Counted from the stretch's first letter, positions 17,350 through 24,554 are shown. The stretch: DNA of 25,000 nt from Symbiodinium natans (GCA_905221605.1 CAJNDS010002555.1:52501-77500), one strand, 5' to 3'. Numbers and translations: made by a program. The notes: generated from the sequence alone by a model not told the origin.

Positions 17350-18318
17350 TGATCTTTGAGAATGCTGAAAACTCGAAACAGCTTTCTCTCGGAAAGAGGA
17401 TCTATGATCATGCTTATACAACTGATCTCCGAACTAAGTGACACGTTGACACATAGGATCTTTTGCAGCCAATTTTACTGCCCATTGAAAGAAAGATCCA
17501 ATTGTTTCAGGAAATCTCACATTACTAAAACAACTTCATGTACCTGTCTTCGTGTTCACCTTGAATTAAACAACAAGAAAGGATTTTATAAGCAACAAAG
17601 CCCACTCAAAGCTTCACTTATTCGGAAAAGTCACTTCAGTGCCATTGATTTTTGCTCAAAAATTGTCAAAACTTGAAAATTGAACGATTCTTTCCAGCCA
17701 ATCAAACTGTTGCAAGGTCTTCAAATTCTTGAAAGATGAAACAGAAAAAACATTCCACTTCCTTGTTGGCAAAGTTTAACAATGCTGAGCATCTGGTCTC
17801 TAGGAGGTTCTTAAGCAAAAGTGCAGAGCGGTTCTCCAATACTCTCACTGCCTTGACACCGCACACACTCAGCAACATACACCACACACACACACAGACA
17901 GACACACAGACAAAAAAAAAACGTGTCCAGCATAAACAGGGAACAATTTGAAGAAAAGAGTTCAAACAATAGAAAAAAACAAAAAACAGAAGAGTGGTTT
18001 CGTTCTCTCTTCAAATTCGAAACATGAAACAAAAAATATGAAACAAGAATTTGTTTAAAATCAACGAGGAAAAACAAAAAAGTGAATCTTGGCAACTAAT
18101 TCACTCTGCCTTTTCAGAACAGATTCCAGATTTCACCAGTTTAAAAAACGTGGAAAAAATTCAAAAACAGCTTCTGACACGAAAAACATGTCTTACTCCG
18201 GTGTCTCGCTTGCTTCGCTCGCCAGCTGGATTGGCAGGGATGTCGATGGGTTTTCAAGATAGTGCACACAGTCTCTTTGCATCAAGCTTGCAGGCAGTCT
18301 GACTGCCTCATACAGAGC
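17350..18318. other. AT-rich spacer without telomere-like repeats
   Basis: This ~970-base stretch is clearly AT-richer than its surroundings and lacks TTTAGGG units. It has A-rich tracts around 17910-18080 and a (CA)n run near 17880-17910. Short open frames exist on both strands but have low-complexity or unremarkable translations, and I do not call a gene. It lies directly upstream of the U2-like sequence, so it could hold its promoter. Confidence 0.6.
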
Positions 18319-18385
18319 ATACCTTCTCGGCCTTTTGGCTATGATCAAGTGTAGTATCTGTTCTTATCAGTGTGACAACTGATAT
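18319..18385 (+). ncRNA. U2 snRNA-like gene (5' domain)
   Basis: Positions 18323-18340 (cttctcggccttttggct) and the following tgatcaagtgtagtatctg and ttcttatcag match the conserved 5' part of spliceosomal U2: stem I, the branch-site-pairing GTAGTA at 18351-18356, and stem IIa. Stem IIa is intact as TATCAGT-GTGACA-ACTGATA (7-bp stem). Downstream of about 18385 I cannot find the Sm site (AUUUUUGG type) or the 3' hairpins, and the 17-base array begins by 18446. It may be a real but divergent U2 or a truncated copy. It lies opposite in strand to the inferred protein genes. Confidence 0.75.
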
Positions 18386-18445
18386 GTCTCCAACTGGCTA
18401 AGCTGTCACACGGTGCGTCTTCCAGGTTAGCGGGAAAACCGACTA

Positions 18446-19288
18446 GAAAAGACACTTTTCGAGAAAAGTGGCTTTTCGAGAAAAGTGGCTTTTCGAGAAA
18501 AGTGGCTTTTCGCGGACGCGGCGCGCACCAACGCGGCCAGAAAAGTCACTTTTCGCAAAAAGTGGCTTTTCGAGAAAAGTGGCTTTTCGAGAAAAGTGGC
18601 TTTTCGCGGACGCGGCGCGCACCAACGCGGCCAGAAAAGTCACTTTTCGCAAAAAGTTGCTTTTCGAGAAAAGTGGCTTTTCGAGAATGGCTTTTCGAGA
18701 AAAGTGGCTTTTCGCGGACGCGGCGCGCACCAACGCGGCCAGAAAAGTCACTTTTCGCAAAAAGTGGCTTTTCGAGAAAAGTGGCTTTTCGAGAAAAGTG
18801 GCTTTTCGAGAAAAGTGGCTTTTCGAGAAAAGTGGCTTTTCGCGGACGCGGCGCGCACCAACGCGGCCAGAAAAGTCACTTTTCGCAAAAAGTGGCTTTT
18901 CGAGAAAAGTGGCTTTTCGCGGACGCGGCGCGCACCAACGCGGCCAGAAAAGTCACTTTTCGCAAAAAGTGGCTTTTCGAGAAAAGTGGCTTTTCGAGAA
19001 AAGTGGCTTTTCGCGGACACCGCGCGCTCCAACGCCGCGAGAAAAGTCACTTTTCGAGAAAAGTGGCTTTTCGCGGACACCGCGCGCTCCAACGCCGCGA
19101 GAAAAGTCACTTTTCGCAAAAAGCGGCTTTTCGAGAATTCGAGAAAAGTGGCTTTTCGAGAAAAATGGCGCGCGCCAACGTCGCGAGAAAAGTCACTTTT
19201 CGCCAAAAGTGGCTTTTCGAGAAAAGTGGCTTTTCGAGAAAAGTGGCTTGTCGAGAAAAGTGGCTTTTAAACAAAAGTGGCTTTTGAA
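18446..19288. repeat. 17-base palindromic-unit array, copy 1
   Basis: The same 17-base CTTTTCGAGAAAAGTGG unit as at 20218-20777. The first part uses spacer modules of the form gcggacgcggcgcgcacc followed by aacgcggccag; the later part (from about 19010) switches to the gcggacaccgcgcgctcc form found in copy 2. The array starts about 60 bases after the U2-like core. Open frames of up to 315 codons across it are repeat artefacts. Confidence 0.9.
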
Positions 19289-19528
19289 AGACGCTGTGCG
19301 CCCCCACACGGCGCCTGCCATTGAAGCAACCAAGAGAACCTCTACGCCTCCCTTCTCCGCTTCTCTGAGCTATGGCACGACAAGGCACCCACGGCGGCAT
19401 TTATGCCGGCCTTGATAATCATAGTAGAGCTGGGGGGGATTCTGGAGTTCTAGTAGCGGCGCGGGGTTCACAGCCTGACATAGTCGCTGTCGAAGATTAA
19501 GAGCATTAAGCAAGCCCCGACGATGTTT

Positions 19529-19660
19529 TGGGTTTAGGGTTTAGGGTTTAGGGTTTAGGGTTTAGGGTTTAGGGTTTAGGGTTTAGGGTTTAGGGTTTAG
19601 GGTTTAGGGTTTAGGGTTTAGGGTTTAGGGTTTAGGGTTTAGGGTTTAGGGTTTAGGGTT
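19529..19660 (+). repeat. TTTAGGG array
   Basis: About 19 nearly perfect TTTAGGG units on the plus strand, between the first 17-base array and the duplicated segment. Confidence 0.95.
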
Positions 19661-19663
19661 TCC

Positions 19664-20165
19664 AGTTGAGGGTCTGGAGCAAGCCCTCAGGACTAAGACC
19701 CAAGCTCTAAAGCCTCCCCCAAACCCCAAACCCCAAACCCGAAAGCCTAAACCCTAAACCCTAAACCCTAAACCCTAAACCCTAAACCCTAAACCCTAAA
19801 CCCTAAAGTCCCCCCTTTGAACACGAAGGGCACTTCTCTGTTTGTCCTGAGGCTGCTGGGCCAAACCCTAAACCCTAAACCCTAAACCCTAAACCCTAAA
19901 CCCTAAACCCTAAACCCTAAACCCTAAACCGGTTTAGGGTTTAGGGTTTAGGGTTTCGGGTTTCGAGTTGAGGGTCTGGAGCAAGCCCTCAAGACTAAGA
20001 CCCAAGCTCTAAAGCCTCCCCCAATCCCCAAACCCGAAAGCCTAAACCCTAAACCATCCTAAACCCTAAACCCTATAAACCCTAATCCCTATAAACCCTA
20101 AACCCTAAAGTCCCCCTTTGAACACGAAGGGCACTTCTCTGTTTGTCCTGAGGCTGCTGGGCCAA
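19664..20165. repeat. Tandem duplication of a ~200-base segment with telomere-like insert
   Basis: Segment 19666-19863 (gagggtctggagcaagccct ... ggctgctgggcca) recurs at 19969-20164 with few changes. The first copy carries an expanded CCCTAAA array (19746-19806), the second a short degenerate one. The copies are joined by a CCCTAAA array that flips to TTTAGGG at 19930/19931. Confidence 0.85.
19865..19964. repeat. Head-to-head telomere-like palindrome
   Basis: About nine CCCTAAA units end in ...AAACC and are followed directly by GGTTTAGGG units, with the centre at 19930/19931. This polarity (C-strand then G-strand) is the reverse of an end-to-end telomere fusion. Confidence 0.9.
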
Positions 20166-20217
20166 GCCCTACACCCGAAACCCTAAACCCTAAACCCTAA
20201 ACCCTAAACCGGAAGAG

Positions 20218-20777
20218 GAGAAAAGTGGCTTTTCGCGGACGCGGCGCGCACCAACGCGGCGAGAAAAGTCACTTTTCGCAAAAAGTGGCTTTTCGAGAAA
20301 AGTGACTTTTCGAGAAAAGTGGCTTTTCGCGGACACCGCGCGCTCCAACGCCGCGAGAAAAGTCGAGAAAAGTGGCTTTTCGAGAAAAGTGGCTTTTCGC
20401 GGACACCGCGCGCTCCAACGCCGCGAGAAAAGTCACTTTTCGAGAAAAGTGGCTTTTCGAGAAAAGTGGCTTTTCGCGGACACCGCGCGCTCCAACGCCG
20501 CGAGAAAAGTCACTTTTCGAGAAAAGTGGCTTTTCGAGAAAAGTGGCTTTTCGAGAAAAGTGGCTTTTCGCGGACACCGCGCGCTCCAACGCCGCGAGAA
20601 AAGTCACTTTTCGAGAAAAGCGGCTTTTCGAGAAAAGTGGCTTTTCGAGAAAAGTGGCTTTTCGAGAAAAGTGGCTTTTCGAGGACACCGCGCGCTCCAA
20701 CGCCGCGAGAGAAGTCACTTTTCGAGAAAAGCGGCTTTTCGAGAAAAGTGGCTTTTCGCGAAAAGTGGCTTTTCGGG
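20218..20777. repeat. 17-base palindromic-unit array, copy 2
   Basis: Tandem CTTTTCGAGAAAAGTGG units (17 bases) are interrupted about every 3-6 units by a GC-rich module of the type cgcggacaccgcgcgctc followed by caacgccgcgag and aaaagtcac. Each unit contains the self-complementary core CTTTTCGAGAAAAG. The unit length is not a multiple of three, yet it lacks stops in several frames, so the open frames across it are by-products of the repeat. Confidence 0.9.
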
Positions 20778-20913
20778 AGCATTTTCCCCGTAACGTCAAA
20801 GACACCCCACACGCCAGCACAGGTTGGAGACTTGCTTGTCACATCAATTTTTGCTGGGGAAGTGTCTTCATGAGCTCGCTCAGAAGCCTTCACGTGTTGC
20901 GCTGGCATGGCAC

Positions 20914-20984
20914 CAAGCCAGTGGGATCTTCGACCAACCCGGGTTCTGAAGGTCCCAAAGCCACCGGGGAATGAAAGAGGGAAC
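20914..20984 (-). CDS. Coding-looking segment next to the 17-base repeat array
   Basis: After the acceptor caaatccaag two frames stay open. One reads VPSFIPRWLWDLQNPGWSKI; the other is phase-compatible with exon 21050-21018 (FPLSFPGGFGTFRTRVGRRS) and continues through 20780 (MPAQHVKASERAHEDTSPAK, then IDVTSKSPTCAG). The segment is very likely coding, but the frame and the downstream end are unresolved. Confidence 0.4.
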
Positions 20985-21017
20985 CTTGGATTTGGGGGCT
21001 TGCGGCTGAGGGTTTAC

Positions 21018-22031
21018 ATCCTGGACCATTCAAGCTTGGCTTCATGAATCCTGTATAACCCCTTGTTTGTGCACACACGCCCTACATAGCCCCCTTGTAT
21101 GCTTTCAGTCCTTCACTCAACCCTCAAGCCTAAACTCTAAACCCCAAACCCCAAACCCTAAACCCAAAACCCTCAACCCACCAAGCGCAGCTAGGGCAGC
21201 GAGATGAAGCCGACACCCTGGGCAATCTGCGCGACCTCGGCCGATTTCAGGGGCTGACGGGGTTTGGGTTTGGATGTTCACCCTTATACTAGCAGCTCCT
21301 TGATCGGGATGATACGGGAGGGGGGGGGGGGTACTAGAATCCCTTCTAAGGACTGTTCGTATAAGGGGGAACATCCCCCCAAGGTTTGGGCGTTTAGGAT
21401 TTCGGGTGTACTTGGAGGTCCATGGGTAGTTGTAAGTAGAGTGAAAAGTAGCTTAAGTAAGGTTACAAGTTCCCCTACTTATAACCCTACTTATACCTAC
21501 CCATGAACCTCCAAGTAGGGTTTGTAGGTGTATTTCAAGGTTCAGGATTTCCCAAGGGTACTCAAGAGCTTGATCCTACATCCAAGCGCAAAGCCTCTTC
21601 CCAAACCCCTGGACCAGCAAGAGCGACAGATTTCCGTCCCGGGGCAACCCGTCTGGACCAAAACTTTCCCGAACTGCAAAGGAAGGCCTAACGACCCCAG
21701 GTAGATGTTCACAGTCAGCGTTCCCTGAAACATCCTGAAACTGTAAGCCCTCAACCCTAAACCCTAAACAACCGCCATCTACCGAGGATGGTACGTTGTG
21801 CGCATCGTTGAGGTCCACCTGGCACGTGCGCTCTTTACATTTGATGCAGGGTTTATATTCCTTGTACCCCCAACAGAACACCCCATAAATACACTCACCA
21901 ATATGAAAAAGAAACCTTATATATACTCACCAATAACAGTACTAGAAACCCTGTTTCAGCTCTCCTTCAGGCCGAAGGGGCTGATTGAAAGTGCTGGCAC
22001 CTGCTCGTTGCAGCGCCCTCCCTCCCGGCAT
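21018..22031 (-). CDS. Run of six phase-linked exons, unknown protein
   Basis: Exons on the minus strand: 22031-21961, 21832-21783, 21724-21693, 21673-21580, 21253-21201 and 21050-21018. Every junction is phase-compatible. Peptide landmarks are CNEQVPALSISPFGLKE, then RTCQVDLNDAHNVPSS, then GTLTVNIYLG, then SGKFWSRRVAPGRKSVALAG and PGVWEEALRLD, then PLKSAEVAQIAQGVGFIS, then IHEAKLEWSR. The first intron (21833-21960) is almost wholly a MITE-like element. The intron at 21254-21579 contains two different MITEs. One inferred intron (21674-21692) would be only 19 bases, so that junction may be misread. No family was recognised. Confidence 0.6.
21270..21379. mobile_element. MITE family 1 copy in an intron
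   Basis: TTGGATGTTCACCCTTATAC ... CGTATAAGGGGGAACATCCC, with a G10 tract in the interior. It lies between exons 21673-21580 and 21253-21201, next to a family-2 element. Confidence 0.82.
21410..21517. mobile_element. MITE family 2, copy B, in an intron
   Basis: ACTTGGAGGTCCATGGGTAG ... CTACCCATGAACCTCCAAGT, a near-perfect inverted repeat, about 108 bases, related along its length to 991-1100. Confidence 0.85.
21847..21953. mobile_element. MITE family 5, copy B, nearly filling an intron
   Basis: CAGGGTTTATATTCC ... ACTAGAAACCCTG with the internal tacactcaccaatatgaaaa shared with 12015-12130. The inferred intron is 21833-21960, so only 7-14 bases on each side are not element. Confidence 0.75.
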
Positions 22032-22058
22032 CTCAACGAGGGGGTTTGCGACATGAGG

Positions 22059-22142
22059 GCGCCCCTCATTTAGACCCCCAAATAGTAGGACTCCCTCAGA
22101 ATAAGAGGAATCGTACCATTTGGGGGTCTATATGAGGGGTCC
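22059..22142. mobile_element. MITE family 4
   Basis: GCGCCCCTCATTTAGACCCC ... GGGGTCTATATGAGGGGTCC, about 25-base terminal inverted repeats with three mismatches, in the intron between exons 22238-22164 and 22031-21961. Confidence 0.75.
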
Positions 22143-22163
22143 CCTATTGTCGTAGACCCCCAC

Positions 22164-22238
22164 CAAGAGTCTGGTTTTGGCCCCTCAAGAAGTCCGTGCA
22201 ATCAGCGAAACCGAGCTCCTCCGCCGCAGGCCCCACGA
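22164..22238 (-). CDS. Possible exon downstream of the Cys-rich exon
   Basis: It reads VGPAAEELGFADCTDFLRGQ, then NQTL, to a GTGGGG donor. The coding look is good, but its phase fits neither neighbour with the boundaries chosen, so at least one edge is wrong. Confidence 0.35.
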
Positions 22239-22268
22239 CTTGTTTTAAGATGGAAACATGCAAGCCAC

Positions 22269-22683
22269 ATTGAACCAGCGACCCAGCAGGGCACTCAAGG
22301 AGCAGGCATCGCATGCCAAGCAGGTGCACACATGGTTGGTCTTCCGGGGGCATCCCGGGAGCGACTTGACGTCTTGCGGGGCATGCAGCTGGAGGGCCTA
22401 GCTTGCCGGGTTCGAGCACGCAAGAACCCAGCCGAAGTGGGGCTAGGGCAGGGGCTGGGGGCGTGGGCTGGGTTGGGGGCTGGGCTTGGGCTGGGGCTGG
22501 GCTGGGGCTTGGGCTGGGGCTGGGCTAGGGCAGGGGGCCCCAACCCCCAGCCCCCAGCCCCCAGCCCTCAGCCCCGCCCTGCCCCAGCCCCAGCCCCAGC
22601 CCCACCCAGCCCCAGCCCCAGCCCAGCCCCAGCCCCAGCCCGCTGAAGCACCAGCACTGACAGGGATCCAACAAAGGCGCAGC
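22269..22683 (-). CDS. Two linked exons: hydrophobic segment then Cys-rich segment
   Basis: Exon 22683-22640 (acceptor gtttggatgtag) reads the hydrophobic CAFVGSLSVLVLQR and ends at a GC donor in phase 0. The intron is the (GGGCTG)n/(CAGCCC)n inverted array. Exon 22397-22269 (acceptor cccggcaagctag) reads 43 codons starting ALQLHAPQDVKSLPGCPRKT and continuing with the Cys-dense NHVCTCLACDACSLS, then ALLGRWFN, to a GTGGCT donor. The six cysteines could bind a metal or form disulfides; no named domain is claimed. A plus-strand frame over 22332-22440 is also open. Confidence 0.5.
22441..22639. repeat. GGGCTG / CAGCCC inverted array
   Basis: A (GGGGCTG)n-type tract (22441-22535) turns at about 22540 into a (CCCCAGC)n tract (22543-22639). 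The whole forms the intron between exons 22683-22640 and 22397-22269. Confidence 0.85.
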
Positions 22684-22753
22684 CTACATCCAAACGAACC
22701 CTAAACTCTAAGCCCTAAACCCCCCCAAAGCAAAGCAACAAGACCCTAAACAC

Positions 22754-22777
22754 CCGTAAGTCCGGGAAGAGGACGGG
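22754..22777 (-). CDS. Possible 24-base exon
   Basis: Open codons PVLFPDLR lie between the acceptor gcgggacgaag and a GTGTTTAG donor. Too short to be secure. Confidence 0.3.
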
Positions 22778-22917
22778 CTTCGTCCCGCATGAATATCAGT
22801 CAGATCCCCCCTAAACCCCTACACCCTAAAAGCTGCCCGCCGCCCTCCGCTTTGGCGGGCCTTGTCTGAGGTGCACAGCTCCGTTTGGAGGCCTCGGGCT
22901 GACTTGGGGTTTGCCCT

Positions 22918-23060
22918 AGAGTTTAGGGTTTAGGGTTTAGGGCTTAGGGCTTAGGGCTTCGGGCTTCGAGCTTCGGGCTTCGAGCTTCGGGCTTAGGGCT
23001 TAGGGCTTAGGGCTTAGGGCTGGGGTTTAGGACCTAGGGGTTCAGGATCTAGGGTCTAGG
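22918..23060 (+). repeat. Telomere-like array with CTTCGGG and CTTAGGG blocks
   Basis: TTTAGGG units pass into alternating CTTCGGG/CTTCGAG units and then CTTAGGG. Confidence 0.88.
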
Positions 23061-23065
23061 CAAAC

Positions 23066-23401
23066 CCATTGGAAGCCGATCCGGTAATTCCAGGCACCCT
23101 AAACCCTAAACCCTAGACCCTAGACCCTAAACCCTAAACCCTAAACCCTCAACCCATTCTGGGACAAAAAAGCTCGACGGACCTGCAGATCGAGGCACGG
23201 CGCTGCAGATCAAAGGCAACCTCTTGGATTGTCGAAACAGCCTCGCCACAGGGCTTGGGTTTAGGGTAGAAGGTTTGGGGTTTGGGGGTTTAGGGTTTAG
23301 GGCTTAAGGTTTAGGGTTTAAGGTTAACAGCCACAGCGGTCCTAAACCCGACTTGTCAGACGTTCTCCTTGAAGGCTCCACAAGTTGTCGACATCTCAAC
23401 C
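23066..23401 (-). CDS. Three linked exons of an unknown protein
   Basis: Exon 23401-23362 reads VEMSTTCGAFKEN to a GTCTGA donor (phase 0). Exon 23253-23154 reads 33 codons containing CGEAVSTIQEVAFDLQRRAS and ELFCPRM and ends in phase 1 at GTTGAG. Exon 23098-23066 begins directly after a telomere-like TTTAG acceptor and reads CLELPDRLPM in the matching phase; an alternative frame (GAWNYRIGFQW) is open too. The CGEAVSTIQEVAFDL segment is one of the clearest coding stretches here. The introns consist of CCCTAAA-type repeats on the transcribed strand. Function unknown. Confidence 0.55.
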
Positions 23402-23527
23402 CTGCACCCGTAAGCGTCTCTCCCCTGGACCCCCCTTCCCCTCCCCTCTGCCGGCCCCCCTGAACCCTAAACCCTAAACCCTGACCCCCCGCCCCCCCTT
23501 TGCCCTGAACCCCCTCGAAGTTCACAC

Positions 23528-24023
23528 CCCGAGAGAGCCGAAGACCCCAGGCCACAGGCCACAGTTGAAGACCTAAGATACCGAACACCCTTCCCTAATA
23601 CTAATGTTCGCATACCCTATAATACCCTACACGCCTTTTCTCTAAACTCTACTAGCCTAATAGACTACACACACACACACACACACACACTAACTATAAC
23701 ACTGATACTAAACTCCAACGCCCTTACACCCTACACACCCTAGCACCCTAATCATACCCGAACACCCGAAGACCCTAACATAACCTAATGCTCTGCACAC
23801 CCGAAACCCCTCAAACGCTCACCCCAATACCCGAATGCCTCAATACCCGAATCCCCTAACACCCTACAGTACTGCCCGAATGCCCTGCACACCCAAAGAC
23901 CCTGATACCCTACACACCCTCACACCTTGTGCCCTAGGTCGGCGGAGCCTCTGTGAGGCGGAACTGCTGGTTCCCGGACAAGCCTTCAACACCATCCATG
24001 GCGCCTCCCACACGAGCCGGGAG
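23528..24023 (-). CDS. Two phase-linked exons, unknown protein
   Basis: Exon 24023-23949 follows the acceptor cccccaatccttcag and reads 25 codons (LPARVGGAMDGVEGLSGNQQ, then FRLTE) to a GC donor in phase 0. Exon 23572-23528 follows ggtatcttag and reads VFNCGLWPGVFGSLG to a GTGTGA donor, also phase 0. The intron between them (23573-23948) holds an (AC)n run and a long decayed ACACCCTAA-type array. Both frames have GC-rich third positions. No family was recognised. Confidence 0.5.
23575..23938. repeat. Decayed C-strand array with (AC)n
   Basis: Irregular caCCCTaA/acacccgaa units and a (CA)n run at 23666-23690. It looks like an old CCCTAAA-derived array that has lost regularity; it fills one inferred intron. 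Confidence 0.65.
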
Positions 24024-24042
24024 CTGAAGGATTGGGGGCTCG

Positions 24043-24150
24043 GGTTTAGGGTTTAGGGGTTAGGGTTTCGGGTTTCGGGTTTCGGGTTTCGGGTTTCGGG
24101 TTTCGGGTTTCGGGTTTCGGGTTTCGGGTTTCGGGTTCGGGTTTGGGGTA
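24043..24150 (+). repeat. Homogenised TTTCGGG array
   Basis: After two TTTAGGG units, about eleven consecutive TTTCGGG units occur (24064-24141), a variant otherwise only occasional in the window. Confidence 0.92.
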
Positions 24151-24185
24151 GAGGGTCCAGGGTTTAGAGGGGTTTGAGGGCTTAC

Positions 24186-24225
24186 GGCTTTGGGTGTAGG
24201 TTGGTATGTTTTAGTGTGGCAGGGC
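24186..24225 (-). CDS. Possible short exon
   Basis: The acceptor tcttactgcttgtggaag leads into PATLKHTNLHPKP and a good GTAAGC donor. Its phase does not match the next exon, so it is tentative. Confidence 0.3.
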
Positions 24226-24463
24226 CTTCCACAAGCAGTAAGAGGGGGATTTTGGGTGGTGGGTTTGAAGTATGTGCCCAAAACCCTAAACCCGAAAGCC
24301 TTCTTTGGGGCCGACAGTATGGCATGTTCGCGTTCGGGCCCACTTGCCCCCTTGCCCTGGCCCCTCCTTCCACCCCCGGACCCCCCCCCCCCCAACTTGC
24401 CCTTGCCCCAACTTGCCCCTTGCCCCACTTGCCCCTTTGCCCCGCTTGCCCACTTTGCCCCAC

Positions 24464-24554
24464 CCCATTGCACTTTGGGTCTCTAAAGTGCTGCATGACC
24501 GCCTTGAAAAGGCCTAGCAGGTGTCGGTACACAGGCTGTCGGCAGCTGGTTGAT
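24464..24554 (-). CDS. Probable internal exon followed by a GGGGCAA-rich intron
   Basis: The acceptor cgtccaccctccag is very pyrimidine-rich. The exon reads one carried base plus 30 codons, including SCRQPVYRHLLGLFKAVMQH, and ends at a GTGGGG donor. The intron below it is a low-complexity GGGGCAAGT array (about 24340-24463). A second frame (INQLPTACVPTPARPF) is also open, so the frame is not certain. No family was recognised. Confidence 0.5.

Noticed and set aside
17702-18095. Minus-strand frames rich in V-C-V-C-V
   Set aside because: Translation of a (CA)n microsatellite and A-rich tracts; no splice or codon-bias support.
18468-19415. A 315-codon open frame on the plus strand with a repeated FREKWLFEKSGFSR motif, and its mirror frames
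   Set aside because: The frame arises from a 17-base tandem repeat that happens to lack stops; all three plus frames and the minus frames are open with the same motif, so it is not evidence of a protein.
19900-19964. Ancient telomere-telomere fusion point
   Set aside because: Polarity is CCCTAAA then TTTAGGG, the opposite of what joining two chromosome ends would give.
18446-20777. CRISPR-like array
   Set aside because: Units are directly adjacent 17-mers with recurring, identical spacer modules, not unique spacers; context is eukaryotic.
20269-20974. Open frames of 130-200 codons over the second 17-base array
   Set aside because: Same repeat artefact; only the unique part right of about 20780 shows independent coding character.
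22332-22704. Plus-strand proteins with GLGAGLGLG and PAPAPAPAP runs
   Set aside because: These translate the GGGCTG/CAGCCC inverted array; low-complexity composition on both strands with no independent support.
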